From Takifugu bimaculatus (taxonomy: Eukaryota; Chordata; Actinopteri; Tetraodontiformes; Tetraodontidae), in contig CP034983.1 in NCBI GenBank assembly GCA_004026145.2, positions 10,122,658 through 10,186,657 of the forward strand: 64,000 nt of DNA. Direction: 5' to 3'. The translations under genes were made by a program, and so were the position numbers. Below, piece by piece: positions 45,683 to 56,767 of this stretch. The notes beneath the pieces are model-generated. The model had not been told where the DNA came from and searched no databases. It saw nothing but the letters and a program-made list of their open reading frames with translations. Every line of letters begins with the position of its first letter. Position 1 is the stretch's first letter.

Positions 45683-48665
45683 TGGGTCGTACCTGAATTC
45701 ACGATATTACAAGGAATTTCTTTAATGTGGTGCATCACAGCAGTGTTGAGAACAGCCTCACTTCACCATCTTAGCAGCTGGTATATAGGTAGAAAAATGA
45801 AGACTGACCTGAGCGTCTCCAGTTTACAGTTTGGACTCTTGAGGCCAGAACAGAGCCGCTTCACTCCTGAATCCTGCAACTTGTTGTAGCTCAGGTCCAG
45901 AACCCTCAGATGGGAGAGGTTGGACTTCAGAGCTGAGGCCACAGAATCACAGCTGGTCTCTGATAAACTGCAGCGACTTAGGCTAAAATAACAATTATTT
46001 TGAGAGAAGACAAATAAAAATCAACATGTACCAGAGCAAAACACAGCTTACAAGCAACAAACCTCTCGTCCTGCACCGGCTTATCTGCCGTATGTTCGTA
46101 TTTTGGGTTCTTTCAGGGCGGTTGGACAAGATCTACAGCGTATGTAAAGTGTGTGTGGGTCAAAATACCTTCCAAGTTTGTGAGACCACATTTCTCAATA
46201 GCTCAACTCTTGTCAGGAGTTGGGACAAAGCGACCCACTCCTGACAGCTTGTGGGCGATGCTGCAGCGACCCTGCAATCCCTACACTCTCTGGTGAAACC
46301 AAATCAAAGGTTTTAGACACTGCTGGATGCTGGAAGGGTGGCTATAGTCTGGACGCATCGTTCCCCTGACTGCACATTTCTCCAACAATGATTGGCAGCT
46401 GGTGTCACTTGTTCTCCAGATGAGAGAAGGAAAGAGAGCCCCCCCACAGTGTGTTTGATTGCCCCACTGCAAGCTCAATGTTGCCAGAAAACATTGCAGG
46501 AGCATCAATTCCCCTCAGGGCATCAACAAGGACCTCAGGAAAAGGTGCAGCTGCCACCTACTAGAGACAAGCACACTGAGCTGAGATTCAAAGCCCTCTC
46601 CTCCCAAGAGAAGAGCTTGTTTGTTGGAGGCTCTTCTGGGCAATACCTGGTGCCACAGCTCCAGCTCAGCCCGTCTCTGGAGCTGAGGTGGAGCTTAGCA
46701 AGTTTCATGGTTCTCCACCACTTCCTCTCGCTGAGGACCTTCTCAGCTGGTGGTTTCTGCTCCACCTTCCAAGTTGAGCAGGTGATACTTCTGCATTCCT
46801 GCCACCAGTGTCTCTGCAGAAAGACTCTTCTCTACTGTTTTATATTAGATTATAGAAAATTAGGATTTTTGGTTGATGTCTTAGATTTTGTTGACTAAGA
46901 GCAGCTTTTTCTTTAATAACATAGAAAGATGTGATGAGAAGAGCAAATGTATTATTTTATGAGCTACTTCCACTACTATTATATACACATACTTCCATAT
47001 TGTCTTAGATTGCAAGCTGCATTTATTGCATCGTTCATAGAAAGTCATATTTGTGAGGAGAAAAACTCAAATAAGGTCATTTTCTTTCATGATCATTACA
47101 AAAGAAGGAGGCGATGAACAAACAGATTTATATAAAAATGTGTGAAAACTTATGGATGGAAACCATTTTAAAATGGTTGCATTGTGTAGAATCGGTGTAG
47201 AATCAACTTGTTGACTTCTGATTTGGACTCCAATGGAAGTGAGGTGCAACAATTGTGGATGCTGAAAGCTTCAGATCTTCATGAAGGTTTCTGTGGTTGG
47301 ACTGACCTGCTGCCCCTTTAAGAGGGAGGCAGGTTTGGGCTTCTGGCTGGAATGAAGCCACCTAAGATGAGAATGACTGCAGGCTTTCGGTACCAAGGTT
47401 TAACAGGGTGCTCACTTCACACTTGGGCTTTTCTCTTTTTTGGGATGGCTTTTCTCAGTAGAGAAGGGGCATGGCACACTGCAGCAGCTTTCTTTTTGGG
47501 TTTTCTAGTTTTCCTTCTGATCTTTAAAAGGCAGGAAGAACCATTTTTGATTGTTCTGAATGTTTGGGCGGTTTTGTGGCCAGCCTAAAATAAAACAAGA
47601 CAAATCTACAACTGATACTTCCTTTCTAGTCATTGATGACCATCCTCACATGGGACAGATTTCCACAACCAAATTAATACTGCAAATCTGTCCTGTGTGG
47701 TCTTTTGTCTGAGAACTGTAACACTACGTTTATAACAAAGATCAAACATGTAAACATTTATTGTCTAACTAGTTACACCTGGGAAAGTACTGGATCATCT
47801 CTGACTGACCTGAGAGTCTCCAGCTTACAGAGAGGATCCTGGGGAAAACCACAGAGCAGCTTCACTCCTGGATCCTTCAGCTGGTTCCTGCTCAGGTCCA
47901 GTTCTCTCAAATGGGAGGGATTGGACCTCAGCGCCGAGGCCAGAGAGACACAGCTGAGCTCTGATAAACTGCAGTCCTTTAATCTAAAAACCACAATAAA
48001 TCCCATTTGTTTCAGTCAGACGTGTTCAGATTTTTCTTTGCTTAGTTCCAAATAAATCTGCTTGGAATCTTTGTAGATGAATGAAATATGGACTTTAGAC
48101 ACAGCTGAACTGACCTGAGAGTCTCCAGCTTACAGTTTAGACTCTCCAGTCCAGAACAGAGCAGCTTCACCCCTGAATCCTTTAGACTGTTGGAGTTCAG
48201 GTCCAGAACCCTCAGATGGGAGGGATTGGACCTCAGCGCCGAGGCCAGAGGATCACAGCTGAGCTCTGATAACCTGCAGTACCTTAAACTGAATAAAGAC
48301 AAAATACAACCTGTTAGATATGAGCAGATATGTTGAGTCCACACTCGTTTCTGAAAACCTGAACAGGAAAACAGTCGACAGAACATCTGGTGTTTCAGAT
48401 AGTCACCCAAAAATAATCGGTCAGAAATGGAGATGTTCTTTAGGAGGTATAAAACAGAACAGAGATAGCTTTAAAGTTAAATTCCCAGCTGTAGCTGTGA
48501 ACAAGATGACCTTTAACCTTCAGACATGGAATTTAAAAGCTTCTAACACTGGACAACACGAGAAGAACAAAGTGTCTGGTGAGATCACTCAATGGAGCCT
48601 TTTCCTGACAGAGTCACTCATGTCTGCTGTTGACAGCCTGTGTTCTTAATCACATCTGGACTTAC

Positions 48666-50298
48666 ACGGCCTTCCTGCAGTTCCTCACAGCTGGAATCAG
48701 GCGACGTCGTCCCTCATCTGAGGTGTTGTACTGCTGCAGGTTCAGCTCATCCAGAACCTCCTCTGACATCTGCAGCAGGTCGGCCAGAGCTGAACAGTGG
48801 ATCACTGACAGTCTCCTCTCTGATTTCTTCTCTGACTTCAGGAACTCTTGGATCTCCTGATGGACTGACTGATCCTTCATCTCCATCAGACAGTGGAAGA
48901 TGTTGATGCTTCTGTCTGGGGAGAATTCATCACTGTTCACCTCCTTCAGGTTGTTGAGGACCTTCTGGATGGTTTCTGGGCGGCTGTCCATCTGATCCAA
49001 CAGTCCACCCAAGATCCTCTGATTGGACTCCAGAGAGAGACCATGAAGGAAGCGAACAAACAAGTCCAGGTGGCCATTTTTACTTTCAAGAGATTTCATT
49101 AGTGCTCTCCTGAGGAAGTCATCAAGAGATGTGACTGGATCATTATTAAACAACCCAACAAACCAGGAAAAAGGGTTTAGTTTCAAATATTTTGGGAAAG
49201 ACTCCATAATCCTTTTATTGACGGTGTAACAGTGGAATGTGTAGACGGCAGCCAGAAACTCCTGAATGCTCAGATGAACAAAGCAGTAGACTGATTTCTG
49301 GAAGATCACACTCTGTCTTTTGAAGATCTCTGTACAAACTCCTGAGTACACCGACACCTCGGAGACGTCCAGTCCACATTGCTCCAGGTCTTCTGAGTAG
49401 AACATGATGTTTCCTTTCTCCAGATGTTCAAACGCCAGCAGACCCAACTTCAGAAGGAGTTCTTTGTCAGCCTCAGTCAGTTCCTCTGGTCTCTGCTTTC
49501 CTCCATACTTCTGCTTCTTCCTCTTTATCTGAACCCTCAGGAAGTGTGAGTAGAGGTCAGTCAGGGTTTTGGGCAGCTCTCCTCTCTGGTCTCTGGTCAT
49601 CATGTCCTCCAGAACTATAGCAGTGATCCAGCAGAAAACTGGGATCAGACACATGATGTGGAGGCTCCTGGAGGCCTTGATGTGTGAGATGATTCCCTTG
49701 GACAGATCTTCATCACTGAACCTCCTCCTGAAGTACTCGTCCTTCTGGGAGTCAGTGAAGCCTCGTACTTCTGTGATCCTGTCAACACATGAGGGAGGAA
49801 TCTGATGGGCTGCTGCAGGTCTGGAGGTGATCCAGATGAGAGCTGAGGGAAGCAGGTTCCCCTGGATGAGGTTCACCAGGAGCACGTCAACTGACCATAC
49901 TTGTGTGACATCAGAGATGACCTGATGGTTGTTGAAACCCAGTGAAAATCTGCTTTCATCCAGGCCATCAAAGATGAACAGAAGTTTCCAGACAGTCAGA
50001 TCTTCTGCTCTGATCTTCTGTAATGTTGGATGGAAAACATGAAGCAGTGAGAGAAGACTGTGCTGCTCATCTCTGATCAAGTTCAGCTCCCTCCATGAGA
50101 GCGGAAGCACCAGACTGATGTCTTGGTTCTCCAAACCTTCTGCCCAGTCCAGACTGAACTTCTGCACTGAGAAGGTTTTTCCAATGCCGGCGACACCGTT
50201 GGTCAGAACCACTCTGATGTGTCTCTGTTGCTCAGATAAGACTTTGAAGATGTCCTGGCACTTGATTGGAGTGTCCTGGATGTTCTTCTTGGAGGTTC
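48666..50298 (-). CDS. NLR-3 NACHT exon, 3' part
   Basis: Encodes the NACHT from just before Walker A (GVAGIGKT) through Walker B (LLFIFDGLDE) to the LRR linker, ending at a GTAAGT donor. Its coding frame continues leftwards without a break. At the right it stops at the LTR boundary, 50298/50299. Confidence 0.85.
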
Positions 50299-50701
50299 TG
50301 TGAGGAGGATTATTGTTATTGTTGTTATTAGTATTATCTTTAAATGCTAATGTATGTAGACTTTGAGTGTTTGAGGAATGTTGATAGGAAAGGAAGAACA
50401 TGAGAGTGTCGTAAAAGTGCTGAAGCTGCTTACTATCAAGCTCAGCACTCAGACGTATCCTGTTGGTCAGGATTAGAGAAGTTTGTAAAGATGTCAGAAG
50501 ACAATGAATTACGAGATCCTGTTTAGACACCCATTCTGTTTGCACCAATAAAAGAGGTGAGCGAGCAGCAGACGGACGGAGTTGACAGAGGAAGCTTGAA
50601 CTGCTGCTCGGCTCCCCCTTTGCAAAGGACTCCAGTTGTTTGCGTGGTTGCTCTGAGTCTAGTGAACGAACAGCGCGGGTGATCAAAACTTCATCCTCAC
50701 A
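50299..50701 (+). repeat. 5' LTR
   Basis: A 403-bp LTR with TG...CA termini and the poly(A) signal AATAAA at about 50547-50552. It includes a short AT-rich trinucleotide-like stretch near its 5' end (TTATTGTTATTG). Confidence 0.93.
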
Positions 50702-50706
50702 AAATT

Positions 50707-50723
50707 TGGTCCTTCGAGCCGGA
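50707..50723 (+). other. Primer binding site, tRNA-Tyr type
   Basis: TGGTCCTTCGAGCCGGA begins five bases after the LTR. Its complement, TCCGGCTCGAAGGACCA, equals the 3' end plus CCA of vertebrate tRNA-Tyr as I know it (17 matched bases). Confidence 0.75.
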
Positions 50724-51184
50724 TCCCAAGACCTGGAGAGGAGCGCCGTGGGACGACCGAACGCCGAAGTCTGTGCACAGCCGGAGTCAAAAAGACGTCC
50801 GAATCGAAAGACCTTTCATCACGAGTTGACGGAAGGCCGGTCTTCGTCCCTCCCAGGGCGACCATCTCCAGTGACGGGAAGAAGGCACCAAAACAACTCA
50901 GAGAGAAACCATAGAAGCAACGGAGTGAGTATAAGACACAAAAAGCGCTACACGGAAAATACCGCGGTATTACCTGCCTGGTCATCAGGAGAGAAGCAGA
51001 GGCAAGATACACCCGCCTCCTCGGAGGTAGAAGCTTGGTGTATACTCTCCTGATTAAAAAAGAGGGGTTATAAGGCCACGGCGGAGGGACTGAACTAGAT
51101 ATCCTGTATGGATTGAGGGTTGTTCAGTCGGGAGATCAGGCGTCTCCACTCAAGTACATAAAAACTGATAAATAAAGTGCAAAC

Positions 51185-52143
51185 ATGGGCAACCAACATT
51201 CCACAAAAGGTGCTGAATTCGAAATCCCAGCATCATGTAAACACATGGAAGACAAATATCCAGGTTCATGCTCATATGTTCAGCTGTGGATGACTAAGTT
51301 CGATTGGGATGGTAACTTAGACAGGCCAGGCAATATTATAAAATTAAAAGAAGATTTAATAGAATATGGAAAGAAGCATCCAAAAGTAAATGTGGGGTTG
51401 ACACAATGTCACCTCTGGCTCACTGAATCAAAATATAGAAGAGAAAAACAAAATCAAGAAAAAGAGAAACCCAGCAAGTCCTCATGTGCGTTAATGGCAA
51501 GAAATGGGGCACTGTTAGAGGAGATTGGGTCCCAGTGGATCCAGCCACTCAACAACCATGGCAGCCTGACAGCCAAGAACTAAATGACAGACTTGACAGA
51601 CTGTACGAGCGCATGCGAACTACTTTTACCAGACGAGCTGACTACAGCGCCATTACGGCCACAAGACAAAAGACTGACGAAAGTTTTGAAGACTATAGCA
51701 TGAGAATGAAAGATGTGTTCTGGAAAAATAGTGGAATTCCGTATGCGGAAGATCCAGAAGGTCCCTACCAACAGCAGTTAAAGCAAGCTATACATGGGGG
51801 ATCAAAATCAGAGATAAAAACCTGGGTAGAGAGACAGTTAGTTGATTTCGGAATTTGTAACCTAGGCCGCTATGAACAACATGCTATGCATGCTGAAAGA
51901 CAATGCCAAAAAAGTAAGAATCAGTTAACAGGCATGTTTTTCAATGCCAATCCTTTCCCAAGCCGAGGCCGTGGGCGTGGGCGAGGCCGAGGCGGAAGGG
52001 GAGGAGGAGGCAATTCCCGTGAAAATGATCAGTGTCATTATTGTAAAAATTTTGGACACTGGGAACGTGATTGCAGAAAGAAACAACGTGACCAGAGATA
52101 CAATAGAGGACAGCAGCAAGGTTCTAATACACCTCAACAATGA
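51185..52143 (+). CDS. gag: gag (frameshifted, short)
   Basis: The first frame (51185-51583) opens with MGNQHS, a likely N-myristoylation signal, and is matrix-like. A second frame, used from about 51470, continues to 52143 with an MHR-like stretch (about 51660-51720), an Arg/Gly-rich box (about 51963-52012) and one CCHC zinc knuckle, CHYCKNFGHWERDC (about 52033-52074). The frame change near 51470-51480 implies a small indel or a sequencing error. Total length is about 320 codons, short for a class I gag; I see no clear N-terminal capsid domain. The terminal TGA is followed by CTAG, with pro in the same frame. Gag assembles the particle at the membrane. Confidence 0.8.
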
Positions 52144-52147
52144 CTAG
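52141..52147 (+). promoter_or_regulatory. Candidate gag-pol readthrough stop, TGA CTAG
   Basis: The gag frame ends CAA-TGA-CTA-G and continues in the same frame into protease. UGA followed by CUAG is a known strong readthrough context in vertebrate mRNAs. Gammaretroviruses express pol by stop-codon readthrough (usually UAG). Confidence 0.65.
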
Positions 52148-53154
52148 AACCGGAAAAAGATGTCACAAAAATTAAAACAAATCAGGGCACAAAATTTGAC
52201 CAATTTGAAAAAGATGACCTAGAAGATGTTTTAGATTTAGAAACCATCTTCCTGTTTGCTGAAGGCAAACCAGAAATACAACTGACCGTGTTAGGCAATT
52301 CTTTAACATTTTTAGTAGACACGGGTGCAGGTAAATCAGTAATTAGAGATCCAATAGCCCTAAAGCCAACTTCTACACAGATTTTTGTGAGATCAGCAAA
52401 TGGTCTCGTAACTAAAGAAAGAATGTCAGTTCCTGTAGATGTTTGTGACCCTGTGAGTGGAATCACACTTAAAGCTCCTTTTGTGATCTCCACCACATGT
52501 CCCGTAAATCTATTAGGAAGAGATCTTATCTCTCAGCTTCAGTTGATGATTCGTACCACAGCCAAAGGGATGTGGTCTGTAGATAGAATGGTTGATTTGT
52601 GGGTAAGGGAAGGAGGGACGTGCAGTAAATACTGGTCACTCAACATTCCTGAAAAACAGCCCCCTCCATTCTCTGACCCAATCACTATGTTATATGGTAA
52701 AGCTCTGTCATACTTACAGCCTGAAGCCCAGCTCCACAATCAAACTGACCTGCATGTAACCATGCACGTGGAGCGCACTGGTGAGATCTGTAAATCAGAC
52801 TCACACGGCACATCAAGCTATGCAGAGAAGTTTGCTAAACTCAAAGATCCACAAATGATTGTAATTATGCATCTATATGTGTGTGGTCAGACAGCTGTCT
52901 GCACGGCAGGAAGCCTTTCCGCCGAAGCAGCAGCGCTATTCAAAGTGTCAGGTTCTGTACCACATGTTTCTATTGCTAAACCGCTTAAGAAAAGATGGCA
53001 AGACTTGGGATGTGACGTAAAACACTGGAGCAGCCTGCCCTATAGGCCTAAGGGTGAGGTTGATTTTAATGATCAGTTCCAGGTGTGGCGTATTCCCCTT
53101 AAAACATGGTTGCTGACACATCCAGCAACGCACCTTACAGATCAGAGTTCATGA
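52144..53154 (+). CDS. pro: pro and post-protease region of pol
   Basis: In frame with gag after TGA. The aspartyl protease active site LVDTGAGKS is at about 52312-52338, with LLGRDL (about 52510-52527) as its C-terminal flap/GRDL-type motif. About 190 codons follow before reverse transcriptase, longer than the usual linker. This stretch contains H-V-T at 52753-52761 and H-V-S at 52963-52971. The frame stops at TGA 53152-53154, yet the reverse-transcriptase sequence resumes in the same frame immediately after, so this stop looks like a nonsense mutation or a second suppressed stop. Confidence 0.8.
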   Translation, partial: LEPEKDVTKIKTNQGTKFDQFEKDDLEDVLDLETIFLFAEGKPEIQLTVLGNSLTFLVDTGAGKSVIRDPIALKPTSTQIFVRSANGLVTKERMSVPVDVCDPVSGITLKAPFVISTTCPVNLLGRDLISQLQLMIRTTAKGMWSVDRMVDLWVREGGTCSKYWSLNIPEKQPPPFSDPITMLYGKALSYLQPEAQLHNQTDLHVTMHVERTGEICKSDSHGTSSYAEKFAKLKDPQMIVIMHLYVCGQTAVCTAGSLSAEAAALFKVSGSVPHVSIAKPLKKRWQDLGCDVKHWSSLPYRPKGEVDFNDQFQVWRIPLKTWLLTHPATHLTDQSS

Positions 53155-56100
53155 GAAGAAGACATCTTCCTCACGCAGGAGGAAGAGGAGAAGCTGAAAG
53201 AGCTTCCCCCTGAATTATGGTCGGAAGGACCTGCAGATGTAGGTCTTATAAAAGGAGCAGAACCTGTAAAAATAATTCCTAAATCAGATTATAGACCATT
53301 TCAGAGACAATATCCCCTTAAGACTGATGCACAGGAGGGTATTGTTCCGATATTTAACTCACTGCTTAAAGCAGGAGTCATCAGAGAGTGTCCTGAATCA
53401 CCTGTAAATACACCCCTATTTCCAGTAAGGAAGTCACCACCATCTACCGGCTGGCGGATGGTGCAGGACCTGCAAGCTGTAAACGCTGCAGTGGTCCCTA
53501 GGTCTCCCTTAGTCGCAGATCCATACACTCTGCTGAATGACTTAAACCCTGAACATCAGTGGTACACGGTGATAGATGTATCCAATGCATTTTTCTCTGT
53601 ACCAGTACATCCAGACAGCCAGTTTTGGTTTGCGTTTACGTTTCAAGGGCGGAGGTACACCTGGACAAGGTTACCTCAGGGCTACTGTGAGAGTCCCACA
53701 ATCTTCTCTCAAGTAATGATGTCATCATTAGCTAAGTTTAAACCTCCGTGTGGAAGTCAAATCCTCGTCTACGTGGATGACATCCTCATGGCGTCAAAAA
53801 CAGAGGGAGATTGTTGGTCAGACACGCTAGCATTGCTACACTGGCTAGCCTCTCAAGGCCATAAATTAAGCAAAAGCAAACTGCAACTGGTGAAGCAGGA
53901 AGTGGTTTATTTGGGCCATGTTTTGACACATAATGGAAGAGCTATTCTTGAGTCGAGGAAAACAGCAGTACTTGATGCTCCAAAACCAAAAACAAAGAAG
54001 CAGATGATGTCATTCTTAGGACTAGTGAATTTTTGCAGATCATGGATCTTAGATTATGCGAAAATAACTGCCCCTTTACAAGCATTGATGTATGATAATC
54101 CCTTAGCAATGACTGATGTGTTAACATGGACCCCTGAAGCTGAAGAAGCATTTGTGTACATAAAACAGGCCCTTGTAAGTGCTGGAGTGTTAAAGCTGCC
54201 AGACTATCAGAAGCCTTTTGAGCAGGTCGTGGATTGCAAGGGTGACTTTATGACTTCAGTTTTATTGCAGAAGCACGGAGATAAGAGGCAGCCAGTAGCC
54301 TACTACTCCCACAAGCTAGATCCCGTAGCTTGTGCACTCCCGCCATGCGTTAAAGCAGTGGTGGCAGCATCTGAGGCAGTGAAAGCCTCCGCAGGAGTGG
54401 TGCTATATCATGAGCTAACTTTGCTAGTTCCACATGCAGTGTCAATACTGCTGCTACAAAGTAAGATAGCGTTCCTGTCACCCGCACGTCATCTTTCCTG
54501 CATGGCAGTGTTGCTGTCTCAGCCGAATCTGACGATTCGTCGCTGCACAACCTTAAACCCAGCGACGCTGCTACCCACCGCAGAAGAGGGACACCAGCAC
54601 AACTGCCTGGATGAGGTCTCTACCAAGGTCCTGCCGCGACCAGATCTTAGTGATGTCGCGTTGACTACAGGACGGATACTCTTTGTGGATGGATCATCGA
54701 GAAAGGATGACTGTGGACACACTAGAACTGCCTATGCAGTAGTCACAGCAACTGAGGTGGTGGAGGCGAAATCACTTCCCTCCTCCTATTCTGCTCAAGC
54801 TGCAGAACTTGTCGCACTCACACGTGCTTGTGAATTAAGCAAAGGACAAGATGTTACCATTTACACAGATAGTCAATATGCATTTTCCACGTTGTTTGTG
54901 TTTGCTCAACAATGGAATTTAAGAGGGATGACAACTTCGACGGGCAAACCGGTCATGCATGCAGAACTGTTAAAAAAGTTATTGGCAGCAGTACAGCAGC
55001 CACGTAAAATAGCTGTATGTAAATGCACTGCACACACTAACAACACAGACGCAGTCTCACAAGGCAATGCCTTTGCTGACAGAGCCGCAAAGGCTGCAGC
55101 AAATAACAACACACTTCTTGATAATGAGGAATCATTTAGCCTAGAACCTGCAGATAATGATATTCTAAAAGAAATGCAACAAAGTGCTCCAGAAAAGGAA
55201 AAGGCCACGTGGAAGAAGCGAGGAGCCAAACTGGATGATAAAGGACTATTAACCATAGGAAACAAACCAATCCTTCCCCGAAATATGCATAAATGGGCAG
55301 CATTAGTGAGCCATGGGCCATGCCATGTCTCAACAGGAGGGATGGTACAGATGGTTAATGAACATTATTACACTATAGGATTTCATACCTACTTAAAAAT
55401 TTTTTGTTCACAATGTGCTATTTGTGTAAAACACAGCCCACAGGGAGCCCTTAAGGCCCCTGCAGGCACTACACCATTGCCAAATCATCCATTTCACACA
55501 GTTTTTCTAGATTTTATTCAGCTAACACCATGTGAAGGTAAACAATATTGTCTAGTAGTGTTAGATGGATTTACTAGGTGGGTAGAAATTTTCCCTACAG
55601 CAAAAGCAGATGCACTGACAGTGGCAAAAGTTTTATGTAGAGAAATCATTCCCAGGTTTGGCATCCCGAAGGTCATCTGGAGCGACAATGGAAGCCATTT
55701 TGTAAATGAGATAGTGAAAACTGTAGGAGTAACTTTGGACATTGATTTGAAGAATCACTGCGCATACCACCCTCAGAGTGCAGGGTTGGTTGAAAGAGTC
55801 AATGGTACTATTAAGAACAGACTGAAGAAATGTATGGACGAGACAGGAAAGAACTGGATGTTTTGTCTCGACCTGGTGAAATTATGGATGCACATAACAC
55901 CACACAAGAAAACAGGCATCACACCCTTTGAAGCATTATATGGGCGGCCTTATTGCCTACCACACTTTGCAACAACAAATGAGTTAGCACATGTTGAGGA
56001 AACAATAGCAGATTATCTGAAAAAAGTGTTACTCAACCGATGTGTGAATACTGTAAATGTTCTGCCTAGTCCTGTGTCTTCCACAGATTCCACCCCCCAG

Positions 56101-56313
56101 GAACCCATTCAACCGGGCGACTACGTGTGGGTGAAGAAGTTTGTGCGAAAGAGGTGGAACACGCCTAGATGGGAAGGTCCTTATCAAGTACAGCTGACCA
56201 CAAAGACTGCAGTTCGAGTGGACGGGAAACTGTCGTGGATACACCTTTCCCATTGTAAGAAACAGAAAATTCTTCCAGGTGAAGGCGAGGGAGCAGTGGC
56301 GGACTGTCCGTAA
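53155..56313 (+). CDS. pol: pol: reverse transcriptase, RNase H, integrase
   Basis: Open from the codon after TGA 53152 to TAA 56311. Reverse transcriptase has YVDD at 53770-53781. RNase H has FVDGSS (about 54680), an AELVALTRA Glu motif, YTDSQYAF and a GNAFADRAAK Asp motif. Integrase shows an N-terminal zinc-binding-like segment (HGPCHVSTGG ... CSQCAICV), a DD35E core (LDFIQ, WSDNGSHF, GLVERVNG) and a C-terminal region with WEGPYQV, resembling the GPY/F type of gamma/epsilon retroviruses. All catalytic acidic residues I could locate are present. It makes cDNA from the tRNA primer and inserts it into host DNA. The first in-frame Met is 53458, but homology begins earlier. Confidence 0.9.
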   Translation, partial: EEDIFLTQEEEEKLKELPPELWSEGPADVGLIKGAEPVKIIPKSDYRPFQRQYPLKTDAQEGIVPIFNSLLKAGVIRECPESPVNTPLFPVRKSPPSTGWRMVQDLQAVNAAVVPRSPLVADPYTLLNDLNPEHQWYTVIDVSNAFFSVPVHPDSQFWFAFTFQGRRYTWTRLPQGYCESPTIFSQVMMSSLAKFKPPCGSQILVYVDDILMASKTEGDCWSDTLALLHWLASQGHKLSKSKLQLVKQEVVYLGHVLTHNGRAILESRKTAVLDAPKPKTKKQMMSFLGLVNFCRSWILDYAKITAPLQALMYDNPLAMTDVLTWTPEAEEAFVYIKQALVSAGVLKLPDYQKPFEQVVDCKGDFMTSVLLQKHGDKRQPVAYYSHKLDPVACALPPCVKAVVAASEAVKASAGVVLYHELTLLVPHAVSILLLQSKIAFLSPARHLSCMAVLLSQPNLTIRRCTTLNPATLLPTAEEGHQHNCLDEVSTKVLPRPDLSDVALTTGRILFVDGSSRKDDCGHTRTAYAVVTATEVVEAKSLPSSYSAQAAELVALTRACELSKGQDVTIYTDSQYAFSTLFVFAQQWNLRGMTTSTGKPVMHAELLKKLLAAVQQPRKIAVCKCTAHTNNTDAVSQGNAFADRAAKAAANNNTLLDNEESFSLEPADNDILKEMQQSAPEKEKATWKKRGAKLDDKGLLTIGNKPILPRNMHKWAALVSHGPCHVSTGGMVQMVNEHYYTIGFHTYLKIFCSQCAICVKHSPQGALKAPAGTTPLPNHPFHTVFLDFIQLTPCEGKQYCLVVLDGFTRWVEIFPTAKADALTVAKVLCREIIPRFGIPKVIWSDNGSHFVNEIVKTVGVTLDIDLKNHCAYHPQSAGLVERVNGTIKNRLKKCMDETGKNWMFCLDLVKLWMHITPHKKTGITPFEALYGRPYCLPHFATTNELAHVEETIADYLKKVLLNRCVNTVNVLPSPVSSTDSTPQEPIQPGDYVWVKKFVRKRWNTPRWEGPYQVQLTTKTAVRVDGKLSWIHLSHCKKQKILPGEGEGAVADCP

Positions 56314-56385
56314 ACGGCTGATGGCCTGTATAGGTCCAGCAACGGCTGAACCCCGTCGGAACCTGTGAAGAAGCTCTAAAAGGAA

Positions 56386-56637
56386 ATGAAGTTGTTCTTC
56401 CTAATTGTGGTGAGTGCTGTGACGGCAGGACTCGTGAGTTTTGGCCTTTGGAACTTCCGACAGGAGGGAGGAGTACCTCTTGTCCGGGGTTGCATTGGCC
56501 GGCTCGTGGGATCAGTTGTTACTAGTACTTTGCTGCAGGTGGAAGAACAATCTCTACTGGACGACGATGAAGAGGAATCGGAAGAAGAATGGATCAATGT
56601 AATACAAGATGTAAAAGAAATGTTCAAGATGTCTTAA
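56386..56637 (+). CDS. 83-codon ORF at the env position
   Basis: Begins MKLFFLIVVSAVTAGLVSFG, a hydrophobic signal-anchor-like segment. The end is acidic (LLDDDEEESEEEW) with a basic/amphipathic tail. It is the only ORF between pol and the 3' LTR, 463 bp in all. It shows no surface-subunit, furin-site, fusion-peptide or CX6CC-type pattern. It might be a residual end of env, a captured gene or an accessory protein. I do not recognise it. Confidence 0.45.
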   Translation: MKLFFLIVVSAVTAGLVSFGLWNFRQEGGVPLVRGCIGRLVGSVVTSTLLQVEEQSLLDDDEEESEEEWINVIQDVKEMFKMS

Positions 56638-56767
56638 GCTGTACACATGTTGAATTCTGAGTGTAAGAAATGTGTTTCTAGGAAAATGACGTAATGCATT
56701 GAAATTTCATGAAAATGTAAAGATGTAATACTGATGATGAAAATCTAGACGCATTTAATGATAAACA

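Noticed and set aside
48662..50686. A 674-codon minus-strand frame that appears to extend the NLR-3 NACHT exon to the right
   Set aside because: The part beyond 50298 is antisense LTR sequence, repeated in the 3' LTR. The true upstream exon sequence is at 57184-57369.
52182..55742. Minus-strand frames inside gag-pol
   Set aside because: Shadow frames of the retroviral coding strand, without homology.
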